Source: Sphingobacteriaceae bacterium (GTDB taxonomy: Bacteria; Bacteroidota; Bacteroidia; B-17B0; Aurantibacillaceae). From it: a DNA stretch of 64,000 bases. The number at the start of each line of letters is the position of its first letter. The stretch's first letter is position 1. Of the stretch, positions 1-8,789 are shown in pieces. Both the position numbers and the translations under genes were made by a program. The stretch spans positions 1 to 64,000 of the forward strand of contig JADJLA010000014.1 in NCBI GenBank assembly GCA_016705695.1, written 5' to 3'. The notes beneath the pieces are model-generated. The model was given only the letters and a program-made list of their open reading frames with translations. It did not search any database and was not told the DNA's origin.

Positions 1-1014
1 CATCACATCGTTTTGCATTTCATTTATAATTTCGAGATCAACACCCAATCCTTTTAAATGTTCATTCCAAGCTAGTAAAGATGATAAAGGTGTTCCTAAT
101 TGATGGGCGGTTTCTTTACTCATACCAACCCATACCTGATCTTGCTCTGCTTTGCGCGCTGTGCTAAATAAAATATAGGCGATCAATAAAAATAAACCGA
201 TCACACCAAATTGTACGTATGGGTAATATTTAAGTTGAGTTAGTAAATTGGATTGCGCGTAAAAAATATAATTTATAGTTCCTTCACCAAGGTCAATTTC
301 GATAGGTGTATTCTCACTACTCAATTCATCCAATTTCTTTGCGAGTTTCTCGGGTGTATTGATGCTTAAGCTATCCACTTTACCAAATGAGATCACTTTT
401 GTTTTATTATTATCCATGTAAATTACCGGGACCTCAGCAGAGTTAACGGCAACCTCGGCAATAAATGATTTTATTAAACTATCAAAAACCAATTTGATAT
501 CATTAAAAACACGACTGTCTTTATAGTATAAATATTGCTTAGTGGTTTTGTAAACTTGGATCTCTACAGGTGGATACATGGTTTTCATCAACTCCAATTC
601 CTTTTTCATGTACGCCTCATCTTTTTCCTTTTCCGGATCAAAATTCTTTTTGGCTGTGATCTGATCTTTTTCATCGGCCAAAATAATTGGCACCGTTGTA
701 TTATCTTCTAATACATATAATAAAAAGTTAAACGTAGAGTTTGAATTATCTTTGGTAAGTTGCTCAGTAGTTTTGGCATAGAGAACAGCTTTCTTGCGTT
801 CTTCCAATTTCATTTTTTCGAATAACGTATTAGTGAACTTTACAAGGTTGGCTTTTTTCTGAACCGCATCGGCCCATAATTTTACTTTGCGTCGTTCATC
901 CTCGGCAATACGCTTTACTAAATTATTGGTATACCACAAGGAACATATCACAATAATAAAAGCAGCTATTGCCAATAGCCATTTCCATTTTTGTTTTCGT
1001 GAGTAGATGTTCAT
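1..1014 (-). CDS. Sensor histidine kinase, 3' end cut by window edge
   Basis: The reading frame starts at ATG 1014 (MNIYSRKQKWKWLL) and is open to base 1, giving 338 codons without a stop. A membrane segment at residues about 10-28 is followed by a roughly 230-residue extracytoplasmic region. A second membrane segment (FGVIGLFLLIAYILF) follows, then an H-box with KETAHQLGTPLSSLLAW, where the His is the expected phospho-acceptor. The HQLGTP version of the H-box occurs in Bacteroidota kinases. The ATP-binding domain should lie left of the window. The ligand is unknown, and no response regulator is visible next to it. Confidence 0.85.
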   Translation of the reverse strand, partial: MNIYSRKQKWKWLLAIAAFIIVICSLWYTNNLVKRIAEDERRKVKLWADAVQKKANLVKFTNTLFEKMKLEERKKAVLYAKTTEQLTKDNSNSTFNFLLYVLEDNTTVPIILADEKDQITAKKNFDPEKEKDEAYMKKELELMKTMYPPVEIQVYKTTKQYLYYKDSRVFNDIKLVFDSLIKSFIAEVAVNSAEVPVIYMDNNKTKVISFGKVDSLSINTPEKLAKKLDELSSENTPIEIDLGEGTINYIFYAQSNLLTQLKYYPYVQFGVIGLFLLIAYILFSTARKAEQDQVWVGMSKETAHQLGTPLSSLLAWNEHLKGLGVDLEIINEMQNDVM

Positions 1015-1051
1015 ATAGTAATAACGTTAAATTTACCACATTATTATCAAA

Positions 1052-1086
1052 TAAAAAGCCTCCTTGCTTTCACAGGGAGGCTCTTT
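1052..1086 (-). terminator. Intrinsic terminator after slyD-like gene
   Basis: An inverted repeat (AGCCTCC at 1057-1063 with GGAGGCT at 1076-1082) is followed on the minus strand by a T-run. It lies 16 bases past the stop of the FKBP gene and separates it from the sensor kinase. Confidence 0.75.
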
Positions 1087-1101
1087 CATTCAAAAACTCA
1101 T

Positions 1102-1617
1102 TTAATGATGATGGTGTCCGCCTTTTCCGTGAACATGGCCATGATCAAGCTCTTCAGAACTTGCTTCTCTTACCTCAAGCACTTCGCCCACAAAATGAAG
1201 ATCATGTCCGGCCAAAGGGTGATTAAAGTCCATGCGTACATGCGCCTCGGATATCTCAAGAACATGTCCAATTAATTTATTGCCTTCTGCGTCGTGCATT
1301 TCAATATCGTTTCCAACAAAAACACGCTCTGCATCAAAATTACCATCCATAATAAACGCTTGTTTATCAATATTGATGATATAATCCTGTTCCACAATTC
1401 CGTATCCATCAACCGCTTTAACTCTAAAATCAAATTTATCGCCGGCTTTTTTATTTAATAAATTCTGCTCAAAATCGGGTAATAACGAACTCATTCCGAA
1501 TATAAATGCGAAAGGATGTTCTGCATCTGTTTGCTCGATTAATTCCTCGGTTCCTCCATTTTTGCTTGCAGTTAGATGATAACTTACCACCGCTACTTTG
1601 TTTTCTGTGATTGTCAT
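1102..1617 (-). CDS. slyD: SlyD-type FKBP peptidyl-prolyl cis-trans isomerase
   Basis: This 171-residue protein has SlyD family features: a split FKBP domain with an inserted IF chaperone flap around residues 70-125, the conserved stretch FNHPLAGHDLHF, and a His-rich tail (HGHVHGKGGHHHH) expected to bind Ni or other metals. The family catalyses prolyl isomerisation and chaperones folding in the cytoplasm, and in enterobacteria it delivers Ni. The gene stands alone between two intrinsic terminators. The fold assignment is firm. A nickel role is inferred only from the tail. Confidence 0.9.
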   Translation of the reverse strand: MTITENKVAVVSYHLTASKNGGTEELIEQTDAEHPFAFIFGMSSLLPDFEQNLLNKKAGDKFDFRVKAVDGYGIVEQDYIINIDKQAFIMDGNFDAERVFVGNDIEMHDAEGNKLIGHVLEISEAHVRMDFNHPLAGHDLHFVGEVLEVREASSEELDHGHVHGKGGHHHH

Positions 1618-1635
1618 TTGTTATGTTGTTTGGTT

Positions 1636-1673
1636 AAAAAATTAAGCCATTCGCTTTTTAACCGAATGGCTTA
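1636..1673 (-). terminator. Intrinsic terminator after aldehyde dehydrogenase
   Basis: A perfect 11-bp stem (1643-1653 with 1663-1673) is followed on the minus strand by ATTTTTTAA. It sits 28 bases past the dehydrogenase stop. Confidence 0.8.
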
Positions 1674-1701
1674 TTGCAGTTATAAATTTATTAAATTTTT
1701 C

Positions 1702-3228
1702 TTAATTCAAATCGAATTTTATTCCTTGGGCCAAAGGTAAATTTGAACCGTAATTCACTGTATTGGTTTGCCTACGCATATAGGCTTTCCAAGCATCCGA
1801 CCCACTTTCGCGTCCACCGCCCGTTTCTTTTTCTCCACCAAAAGCACCACCAATTTCGGCACCGCTTGTTCCAATATTTACGTTAGCAATTCCGCAATCG
1901 CTTCCTGTAGCACTCAAAAATAATTCTGCTTCACGCACATTTAATGTCATAATAGCGCTTGACAAACCTTGAGGGACTCCATTTTGTAATTCAATGGCTT
2001 CTTCAATAGTTTTATATTTTATCAAATATAAAATTGGCGCAAATGTTTCGTGTTGCACAATGCTCATATCATTTTTTGCTTCAACAATAGCAGGTTTTAC
2101 ATAACAACCGCTTTCGTATCCTTTTCCTTCTAATACACCACCGGGAACAACAATTTTTCCTCCCTCGGTTATTGCAGCTTCAATTGAGCTCATATAAGCT
2201 CGCACCGCATCTTTATCAATAAGCGGACCAACATGATTTTTTTCATCCAATGGATTTCCGATCTTTAATTGAGCATATGCTTTTACAAGTTTTTCTTTCA
2301 ACGAATCAAAAATGCTTTCGTGAATAATTAAACGGCGTGTAGAAGTACAACGCTGCCCTGCTGTACCTATCGCACCAAATACGGCACCAATAATGGTCAT
2401 GTCAAGATCCGCATTTGGCGTTACGATGATAGAATTGTTTCCACCCAATTCCAAAATTGACCTTCCAAAACGCTCTGCCACTTTTGTACCAACAATTTTT
2501 CCCATGCGAGTTGACCCAGTTGCCGAGATCAATGGCACATGAATATCAGTAGATAAATATTCTCCTACTTTAAAATCACCATTTACAATACACGAAATTC
2601 CTTCAGGTAAATTATTTTCTTTCGCCACTTCATTCCAAATATGTTGGCAAGCGATAGAACACAAAGGTGTTTTTTCGGATGGCTTCCAAATGCACGTATC
2701 TCCGCTTATCCATGCTAAAGCAGTATTCCAAGCCCATACAGCAACCGGGAAATTAAATGCGCTAATAATTCCAACAACGCCTAATGGATGCCATTGCTCC
2801 ATCATACGATGATTTCCGCGTTCGCTTTGAATAGTTAATCCATATAATTGACGAGATAATCCAACTGCAAAATCGCAAATGTCAATCATCTCTTGCACTT
2901 CGCCCAAACCTTCTTGATATGATTTTCCCATTTCGTAGGAAACCAGTTTACCAAGCATCGCTTTTTTCGCGCGCAATTTATCTCCAAACTGACGAACATA
3001 TTCGCCACGTTTTGGTGCAGGAATTGTTCTCCAATATTTAAATGCTGTTGTTGCTGCTGTAATTACTTTTTGGTAATCAGCCCTGGTTCCTGTTTTTACT
3101 TTTGCTATTAATTTTCCATCAACAGGACTATAAGATTCCAATACTTCTCCATTTGCAAACCATGTTGAACCGGTACTGCAACCATCATTCACTTCTTTTA
3201 TTCCTAATGCTTTTAGAACGTCTTGCAT
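1702..3228 (-). CDS. Aldehyde dehydrogenase, ALDH7 / aminoadipate-semialdehyde type
   Basis: This is a full-length ALDH of 508 residues. LELGGNN carries the general-base Glu, and the nucleophile Cys is in GTAGQRCTSTRR. The N-terminus (LGIKEVNDGCSTGSTW) and the overall length resemble the antiquitin/ALDH7 group. That group oxidises alpha-aminoadipate semialdehyde in lysine breakdown and also other aldehydes, using NAD. No lysine-degradation partner is adjacent, so the physiological substrate is an inference. It is monocistronic and ends in a clear terminator. Confidence 0.88.
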   Translation of the reverse strand: MQDVLKALGIKEVNDGCSTGSTWFANGEVLESYSPVDGKLIAKVKTGTRADYQKVITAATTAFKYWRTIPAPKRGEYVRQFGDKLRAKKAMLGKLVSYEMGKSYQEGLGEVQEMIDICDFAVGLSRQLYGLTIQSERGNHRMMEQWHPLGVVGIISAFNFPVAVWAWNTALAWISGDTCIWKPSEKTPLCSIACQHIWNEVAKENNLPEGISCIVNGDFKVGEYLSTDIHVPLISATGSTRMGKIVGTKVAERFGRSILELGGNNSIIVTPNADLDMTIIGAVFGAIGTAGQRCTSTRRLIIHESIFDSLKEKLVKAYAQLKIGNPLDEKNHVGPLIDKDAVRAYMSSIEAAITEGGKIVVPGGVLEGKGYESGCYVKPAIVEAKNDMSIVQHETFAPILYLIKYKTIEEAIELQNGVPQGLSSAIMTLNVREAELFLSATGSDCGIANVNIGTSGAEIGGAFGGEKETGGGRESGSDAWKAYMRRQTNTVNYGSNLPLAQGIKFDLN

Positions 3229-3304
3229 ATCATAAATTTAGGTGTCTAATTTACGCATAACTTCTTTTAAAAGGAATAATTAGTTACATTTATTTGCTTT
3301 AATT

Positions 3305-4195
3305 ATGAAACGAAAACTTCTTTTTATCCTAAACCCAAAAGCCGGAAAAGGCGGAGCTGTGAATCTATTCGATCTTATAAAAAGCTCTGTGCCAAAGGAA
3401 ATGGAATATTCAATAGAAGTATTCAAGGATTCGGCCGAGTTTGAAAAGATCATTTCCACACTTCACACTCAACACTATACCGATGCTATTGCGGTTGGGG
3501 GCGACGGTACTATTAATTCGGTTGCTAAAAATTTAGTTGGAACAGCTATTACCTTAGGCATAATTCCTCAAGGTTCCGGAAATGGTTTAGCAAGAACATT
3601 GGGCATTTCAATGGATATTAAAACTTCTATTGAAGATGTGATCAAAGGAAAAAATACAAAGATCGATCATGGAACCGTGAACGGCATTCCATTCTTTTGC
3701 ACGAGTGGAATTGGATTTGACGCGCATATTGGGAATTTATTTGCCCTATCGAAAAAACGCGGATTGCAAAGCTATGTAAAGATAACGCTACGAGAAATTT
3801 TAAGATACAAATGCAAAAATTATGTGCTCAAACTAAATGGTGAAGAGTTAAAACGTAAAGCTTATTTGATAACCATCGCTAACGCCGGACAATACGGCAA
3901 CGATTTTTACATTGCGCCAAAAGCGAAATTAACTGATGGAAAATTTCATGTGGTAGTTTTACATCCTTTCAATTTTTTTAGTGCGTTCGGTATTTTTATA
4001 AAAGTTCTAAGGGGAAAAGCCAACGAATCGCGACATATTGAAACTTATACCACCAACAAATTAACTATAGAGAGAGAAGAGAAAGACGCGATCCATTTTG
4101 ATGGTGAACCTGAATTTCAAGGAGAAAAGTTAGAGTATATCTGCCATCACCAACAGTTGAGCGTGATCATTGGAGAAAAATTCAAAGCGGGTTAA
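3305..4195 (+). CDS. Diacylglycerol kinase-family lipid kinase
   Basis: The 296-residue protein has the DAGK catalytic signature. NPKAGKGG lies near the N-terminus, followed by the nucleotide-binding GGDGTINSVA (about residues 65-75) and GSGNGLARTLG. The C-terminal half is the beta-rich domain of YegS/DgkB-type soluble kinases, with DGEPEF near the end. It should phosphorylate a lipid such as diacylglycerol at the membrane face. The exact lipid cannot be told from sequence. A GTTACATTTA element lies just upstream at 3283-3292. Confidence 0.88.
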   Translation: MKRKLLFILNPKAGKGGAVNLFDLIKSSVPKEMEYSIEVFKDSAEFEKIISTLHTQHYTDAIAVGGDGTINSVAKNLVGTAITLGIIPQGSGNGLARTLGISMDIKTSIEDVIKGKNTKIDHGTVNGIPFFCTSGIGFDAHIGNLFALSKKRGLQSYVKITLREILRYKCKNYVLKLNGEELKRKAYLITIANAGQYGNDFYIAPKAKLTDGKFHVVVLHPFNFFSAFGIFIKVLRGKANESRHIETYTTNKLTIEREEKDAIHFDGEPEFQGEKLEYICHHQQLSVIIGEKFKAG

Positions 4196-4273
4196 AAACA
4201 ATCACTCTAAGCCTCATATATTTATTTGTTTCATTATCTATGTTTCTTTACATTTATCATTAAATTATACCTT

Positions 4274-4768
4274 ATGATCATTAAACAATTTTTTATCCTC
4301 GCTACATGCCTAGCGCTTTTTGGTTGCTCGGGCAGCTTTAGTAAAGGCGTTAAAAAAGATCTTTCAACCGGTCTTACTGCAACTTACAATGGTTTAACTT
4401 TATCGGAGATCTATTTAGTAGTTGATGAACAAAAAGCCAATAGCAATAAAATTGTTTTAGGGAAAAAAGTAATTGTTGTTGCTAATGGTGTTGATTATTT
4501 TACTGTAGAGAACGGAAAAGTATTTCCGGGCTGTAGTATTGTTTTAACCGACAAAAAAGGAAAAGAGCTTTTGAATTTACCAGATGCGTTTGGACATCTT
4601 AACGATGGCACTAGCGCTAGCGAAGCAGCCACATTACAGGCCGAGCTAAATACGGGAGAGCCTATGTTGGTAGATGAAAAATATCTTTTAAAAGTTAGAT
4701 TTTACGATAAACGCAATAAGGAAAATGAAATAAAGGCAGATATAACTTTGCTAGTTGTTGGCTTGTAA
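4274..4768 (+). CDS. Predicted lipoprotein, unknown function
   Basis: I chose the ATG at 4274 because it gives a proper lipoprotein signal (MIIKQFFILATCLALFGC, lipobox LFGC) and removes an unlikely N-terminal extension. The mature part (about 145 residues) is beta-rich and soluble, with no motif I recognise. It ends two bases before the mqnA stop on the other strand, so the two genes converge without a visible terminator. Confidence 0.75.
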   Translation: MIIKQFFILATCLALFGCSGSFSKGVKKDLSTGLTATYNGLTLSEIYLVVDEQKANSNKIVLGKKVIVVANGVDYFTVENGKVFPGCSIVLTDKKGKELLNLPDAFGHLNDGTSASEAATLQAELNTGEPMLVDEKYLLKVRFYDKRNKENEIKADITLLVVGL

Positions 4769-4770
4769 TA

Positions 4771-5532
4771 TCAGGCCTGATCTAATTTTTTAATGTAGTT
4801 CAAAAAAAGCGTCATCGCTTTTCGCTTATCTTCATTTAAATTATAATCAATGCGCTGAGTAAGGTACTCCAGCGCTTTTTCTTTTGATAAAGATAGATTT
4901 CCTGAACTTTCATTAATAGCGTCGCCAATATGATCAACACCATATTTTAAAACCGCGTTGAATTCTTTGATAAGAATCTCATCTATTTTTTCAGTGCTCA
5001 CCCAAGCTGCAAACACAAAAGGTAATTCTGTAAATTTGAACCATTCTTCGGCCAGATCGTATTCGTAATTATATTTTCCGTTAAGATCAAATGTGCGATC
5101 ACCAATTACAACCGAAGCATTTTTATGCTTTGTATCACTTTCAAAACCGGGAATGGCATCTACATACTTAGGTTTTATTTTCCAAAAGAATTTACATAAC
5201 ACTTTTGTAAGTGTGATTGAGGATCGTGATTGATAATCAAGTGTTATGCTTTCAATTTGATGTAAAGGAACTTCGCTGTATAATTTTACGCTATCTACTT
5301 TTTTAAAAGCGCCTATACAAAAATCAGTTTCAATAAAATAACCAGGCAATTCACTTAATAAAGCCACCGGAACAAGAGCAAGGTCAACTTGCTTGTATTT
5401 GAGTTTTTGGGCACAAATACTTGGGATATCCTCCTGTAGATCGATGCGTTTGAAAAGTTCGCTACGCTTTAATGCCCACTTAAAAGGCAGAGTATTAGTG
5501 TAGTTAACTATAGATATTTTTACCTTGTTCAA
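4771..5532 (-). CDS. mqnA: Chorismate dehydratase, futalosine menaquinone pathway
   Basis: The 253-residue protein matches MqnA: N-terminal KISIVNYTNTLPF, a DLALVPVALL segment, and LDYQSRSSITL in the periplasmic-binding-protein-like fold. MqnA dehydrates chorismate to 3-enolpyruvoylbenzoate, the first step of the alternative menaquinone route. Other mqn genes are not in the window, which is normal because they are often scattered. Its presence suggests menaquinone-based respiration through futalosine. Confidence 0.9.
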   Translation of the reverse strand: MNKVKISIVNYTNTLPFKWALKRSELFKRIDLQEDIPSICAQKLKYKQVDLALVPVALLSELPGYFIETDFCIGAFKKVDSVKLYSEVPLHQIESITLDYQSRSSITLTKVLCKFFWKIKPKYVDAIPGFESDTKHKNASVVIGDRTFDLNGKYNYEYDLAEEWFKFTELPFVFAAWVSTEKIDEILIKEFNAVLKYGVDHIGDAINESSGNLSLSKEKALEYLTQRIDYNLNEDKRKAMTLFLNYIKKLDQA

Positions 5533-5589
5533 AACGCTGTAAAAGTAGCAAGAATCAATTAGTAAATAAACTTTAATTTTACATTGGTT

Positions 5590-6795
5590 ATGAGTAAGGA
5601 TAAATACAACCTTCGCGGCGTTTCAGCTTCTAAAGAAGATGTGCATGCTGCAATTGCAAAACTCGACAAAGGACTTTTTCCTAAAGCATTTTGCAAGATA
5701 GTACCCGATGCCTTAAGTGGTAGCGATAAACATTGCCTTGTGATGCATGCCGATGGTGCAGGAACAAAATCATCATTGGCTTATATGTATTGGAAGGAAA
5801 CCGGCGATGTTAGCGTTTGGAAAGGCATTGCACAAGACGCGGTGATCATGAATGTAGATGATCTTATTTGCGTTGGAGCCACAAGTAATATTTTATTATC
5901 ATCAACCATTGGAAGAAATAAGAATTTAATTCCGGGCGAAGTTATTTCGGCTATCATTAATGGAACAGAAGAAGTTTTGCAAAGTTTGCGAGATAATGGC
6001 ATTTCTATTTCTTCAACCGGTGGAGAAACGGCTGATGTAGGAGATCTTGTAAGAACCATTATTGTGGATAGTACGGTTGTTTGCCGAATGGAAAGAAGTG
6101 ATGTAATCTCTAACGATAATATCAAAGCAGGAAACGTTATTATTGGATTAAGCAGTTACGGAAAAGCCACTTACGAAAAAGAATATAATAGTGGCATGGG
6201 CAGTAATGGTTTAACTAGCGCGCGCCATGATGTGTTTAATAGAGATCTTGCGAAAAAATTCCCTGAGAGTTTTGATAATGCATTGCCGGGCGAAGTTGTG
6301 TATACCGGTGGATTAAATTTAACGGATAAAATAGAAGTTAACTATAGAGATTCACAAGCGAAAGATATCACCGAAAAAATTGATGCGGCAAAATTAGTGC
6401 TCTCACCTACTCGCACGTATGCGCCTATTGTGAAAAAGGTAATTGACGAGTTAGGCAACTCAAACATTAACGGCATTGTGCATTGCAGTGGTGGAGCACA
6501 AACCAAAGTATTACATTTTTTAAATGATGGCTTGCACGTGATCAAAGATCATTTATTTGATGTACCGCCTTTATTTAAAACTATTCAAGAGCAAAGCCAT
6601 ACCGAGCCAAAAGAAATGTACAAGGTGTTTAATATGGGGCACCGAATGGAATTTTACGTGAACGAAAAACACGCCATTGATATCATCTCTATTGCTAAAG
6701 CATTTAATGTTGAAGCTAAAATTATTGGAAGAGTAGAAAAAGGCGAAGGCAAAAAAGTATTCGTTAAAGGTGCTCTCGGAAATTTTGAGTATTAA
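5590..6795 (+). CDS. purM: Phosphoribosylformylglycinamidine cyclo-ligase (AIR synthase)
   Basis: About 401 residues of the long Bacteroidota form of PurM. It shows HADGAGTKSS, the SSTGGETADVGD segment, and FNMGHRMEFYV near the C-terminus, all parts of the PurM/PurL-type ATP-binding fold. It converts FGAM to AIR in purine synthesis. The ATG at 5590 is preferred over an in-frame TTG six bases upstream. It converges with the lipoprotein array through a shared bidirectional terminator. Confidence 0.92.
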   Translation: MSKDKYNLRGVSASKEDVHAAIAKLDKGLFPKAFCKIVPDALSGSDKHCLVMHADGAGTKSSLAYMYWKETGDVSVWKGIAQDAVIMNVDDLICVGATSNILLSSTIGRNKNLIPGEVISAIINGTEEVLQSLRDNGISISSTGGETADVGDLVRTIIVDSTVVCRMERSDVISNDNIKAGNVIIGLSSYGKATYEKEYNSGMGSNGLTSARHDVFNRDLAKKFPESFDNALPGEVVYTGGLNLTDKIEVNYRDSQAKDITEKIDAAKLVLSPTRTYAPIVKKVIDELGNSNINGIVHCSGGAQTKVLHFLNDGLHVIKDHLFDVPPLFKTIQEQSHTEPKEMYKVFNMGHRMEFYVNEKHAIDIISIAKAFNVEAKIIGRVEKGEGKKVFVKGALGNFEY

Positions 6796-6814
6796 AAACC
6801 TAAAATACTAAAAC

Positions 6815-6845
6815 AAAAAAGGCTACCAAATGGTAGCCTTTTTTT
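6815..6845. terminator. Bidirectional terminator
   Basis: GGCTACCA...TGGTAGCC is flanked by an A-run on the left and a T-run on the right. It can end both purM from the left and the mini-lipoprotein array from the right. Confidence 0.85.
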
Positions 6846-6860
6846 ATAATTAGGTTTTGA

Positions 6861-7112
6861 TTATTTTAAAGTACAATCTTCTCCTGTCAAATATGGACTA
6901 ACCGTACCTATTGAGACAGCAGTCTCTTTAGTTGAATAAGATACACAATTTTCATCAACGTTCTTCTTCTTTACTTTTTTGTAAGTTACAACGGTTGTTG
7001 AATTTACAGACCCTGGCGCATTATCCGTTTCTACACATTCACAAGTTAAATCTTTTTTGCAAGAAGCCATTGAAAGGCTCACAACTGCGGCAATTATAAA
7101 TATTTTTTTCAT
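6861..7112 (-). CDS. Mini-lipoprotein of tandem Cys-rich family, copy 1
   Basis: 83 residues. Lipoprotein signal (MKKIFIIAAVVSLSMASC) followed by KKDLTCECVET, a basic patch YKKVKKKNVDENC, and a terminal CTLK. These features recur in the five genes to the right: lipobox Cys, K/R-K, a C-x-C pair 4-6 residues later, one Cys in the middle, and a last Cys three residues from the C-terminus. Four non-lipidated Cys could form two disulfides after export. I do not recognise the family. It follows copy 2 by 20 bases and probably shares its transcript. Confidence 0.75.
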   Translation of the reverse strand: MKKIFIIAAVVSLSMASCKKDLTCECVETDNAPGSVNSTTVVTYKKVKKKNVDENCVSYSTKETAVSIGTVSPYLTGEDCTLK

Positions 7113-7132
7113 TTTAATTGTTTTAAGTTTAA

Positions 7133-7381
7133 TTATTTTAATTTACAATCATTAGTGGTGATGAATCCTGCAACCGGAGCAGTTGTTTGATAACTTATGC
7201 TTTCGCAATTTTCAACAGCAACACTTTTCTTAACCTTCTTGTAGGTTGTTTCTTCAGTTTGAGTAAAACCTGCTGCTGCTGGATCCGTAGTAGACCAAGT
7301 ACACTCGCATACTCTATCCTTTTTGCAAGAAGCGAAAGCTAAACCTGCAAGAACGATTGATAAATAAGTAATTTTTTTCAT
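7133..7381 (-). CDS. Mini-lipoprotein of tandem Cys-rich family, copy 2
   Basis: 82 residues, the closest relative of copy 1: both have ...SCKKDxxCEC and TTYKKVKK...ENC, ending DCxLK. The signal is MKKITYLSIVLAGLAFASC. The upstream strand carries a TATATTTA element (7397-7404) that could be a -7 box, so copies 2 and 1 may form their own transcript, separate from copies 6-3. Function unknown. Confidence 0.75.
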   Translation of the reverse strand: MKKITYLSIVLAGLAFASCKKDRVCECTWSTTDPAAAGFTQTEETTYKKVKKSVAVENCESISYQTTAPVAGFITTNDCKLK

Positions 7382-7584
7382 AGTTTTTTTGTTTTAGTTT
7401 AGGTAAATATACAGATAATATTTGTTCCTGAAAATATCCTATATTACTGTTTTTCAGGCATATACGAATGTTCAATATTCAAGTATCTGTCTTTAAACGT
7501 TAATGTGATCGCTAAAAAAATGTTCAATGAAGCAAATTTGAATAAAAGCAAATGTTGCTAATTCAGATTGTTTTTAAAGCAAGG

Positions 7585-7848
7585 TCATTTCAATTCGCAA
7601 TTGTTCACCACTACTTCTGTGCCGTGCGTAAAAGTTTGCGTTGCGGTAGTATTATAGCACTTGGTTGCTTCTTTAAACTCTTTTTTCTTTTGTCTTGATT
7701 TACTTACTTCGGTTTTTTTGGTGAACGCACTGCCTGTTCCGCCGCCTGCGGGGTGGAAATTTTTTGTGTACGTACATTCGCAGGTGAGATCTTTTCTACA
7801 AGAGATCGCCAAAACTAAGGAGGCTATGATAATAATTGTTGATCTCAT
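7585..7848 (-). CDS. Mini-lipoprotein of tandem Cys-rich family, copy 3
   Basis: 87 residues. Signal MRSTIIIIASLVLAISC, then RKDLTCECTYTK, a very basic middle (KSRQKKKEFKEATKC) and the ending NNCELK. Its ATG overlaps the stop of copy 4 by four bases (7845-7848), which points to translational coupling within one operon. Function unknown. Confidence 0.72.
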   Translation of the reverse strand: MRSTIIIIASLVLAISCRKDLTCECTYTKNFHPAGGGTGSAFTKKTEVSKSRQKKKEFKEATKCYNTTATQTFTHGTEVVVNNCELK

Positions 7849-8096
7849 TTTAATTCACATTCCATTCGTTCTGTTGTTACACATGTGCCAATGGTTTCAA
7901 CGGTTGAAGATGTTTGGCATAAGGTTTTTGCCTCGCCTCTGCGCGCATCAGTTATTTCGGTTGTAACCACTGTTGATTTTGTTGTTACTCCGGCCGCGTT
8001 GGTATATGTGGGTATGCACTCACAAACACGTTGCTTTTTACATGCCACCAAAGCAATGCAAATAATTAATATGGCTAGAGCCGGAATTCGCAACAT
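7845..8096 (-). CDS. Mini-lipoprotein of tandem Cys-rich family, copy 4
   Basis: 83 residues. Signal MLRIPALAILIICIALVAC, then KKQRVCECIPTY, the middle segment DARRGEAKTLC and the ending MECELK. The RRGEAKTxC segment closely resembles IRGGEAKTWC of copy 6, so these two form a subgroup. It has one extra Cys (IGTCVTTE). It lies 19 bases after copy 5. Confidence 0.72.
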   Translation of the reverse strand: MLRIPALAILIICIALVACKKQRVCECIPTYTNAAGVTTKSTVVTTEITDARRGEAKTLCQTSSTVETIGTCVTTERMECELK

Positions 8097-8115
8097 GTTT
8101 TAAATAAATAAAAGA

Positions 8116-8382
8116 TCAAATTAGTTCACACTCGTTCTCTACAGTTGTAGTAACATTGTCTGTGCTTGTTGTGGTAGAGTTTAAATTATAACAGCCCTCA
8201 GAAATTCTGAATTGCTTAGCCTTTTGTTTATCCTTTGTGATCTTTTTAGTATACTTTTTAGTTGTTATAGTTGTTCCTGAAGAAACAGTTGTAGTGATCT
8301 CGCAATCACATGTGCGTTCTTTTCGGCATGATGTGGAAACTGTTATAGTTATTGCAGCGGCTATTAAAATAATTTTCTTCAT
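8116..8382 (-). CDS. Mini-lipoprotein of tandem Cys-rich family, copy 5
   Basis: I start at ATG 8382, which begins a clean lipoprotein signal (MKKIILIAAAITITVSTSC). A longer frame from 8397 adds an unlikely extension. Mature start RKERTCDCEITTT, a Thr-rich run, a basic block, SEGC, and the ending NECELI. It lies 11 bases after copy 6. Function unknown. Confidence 0.72.
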   Translation of the reverse strand: MKKIILIAAAITITVSTSCRKERTCDCEITTTVSSGTTITTKKYTKKITKDKQKAKQFRISEGCYNLNSTTTSTDNVTTTVENECELI

Positions 8383-8393
8383 GTTTTTAAAGA

Positions 8394-8654
8394 TCATTTA
8401 AGTGAACATTTATTTTCTACAACTGTGGTAAGGCTATCTGCAATAGTTTCCTCTTTACGATCTGCACACCATGTTTTAGCTTCGCCGCCTCTTATCTCTT
8501 TTATCTCCGTTTTTACAAAAGGGTCGGTAGTGGTTGTAGTTCCACTAGATGTGGTAACTGTTCTTGTTTCGGTGCACTCACATAATTTTTCCTTTTTGCA
8601 AGAGGTAAAAACTAAGCCGGTAAAAACAATACATAAAATTGCTGCAACTCTCAT
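8394..8654 (-). CDS. Mini-lipoprotein of tandem Cys-rich family, copy 6, first of the run
   Basis: The start at 8654 gives MRVAAILCIVFTGLVFTSC, then KKEKLCECTETRTV, a Ser/Thr-rich stretch, GGEAKTWC and the ending NKCSLK. It is the promoter-proximal gene of the 6-5-4-3 series. The mature part is rich in Thr and Lys, as in its paralogs. Function unknown. Confidence 0.72.
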   Translation of the reverse strand: MRVAAILCIVFTGLVFTSCKKEKLCECTETRTVTTSSGTTTTTDPFVKTEIKEIRGGEAKTWCADRKEETIADSLTTVVENKCSLK

Positions 8655-8736
8655 GTTCTCAAAATTTGTTTTAAAGATAAAGATAATACAGTTCAAATAA
8701 ATGAAACGCATTAATTAGCGTTAAACTAAATGAATA

Positions 8737-8766
8737 TCAAACACTTACCAATTAAATAGTGTTTGA
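8737..8766 (-). terminator. Hairpin downstream of crotonase
   Basis: A perfect 9-bp stem (TCAAACACT with AGTGTTTGA) lies 24 bases past the crotonase stop. There is no strong T-run, so terminator function is only possible. Confidence 0.4.
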
Positions 8767-8789
8767 AGTATAAAAATTTGCGGAGAGAA

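Noticed and set aside
969..1226. Plus-strand ORF over the kinase start and slyD end
   Set aside because: It lies opposite two well-supported genes and crosses their terminator, so it is a shadow frame.
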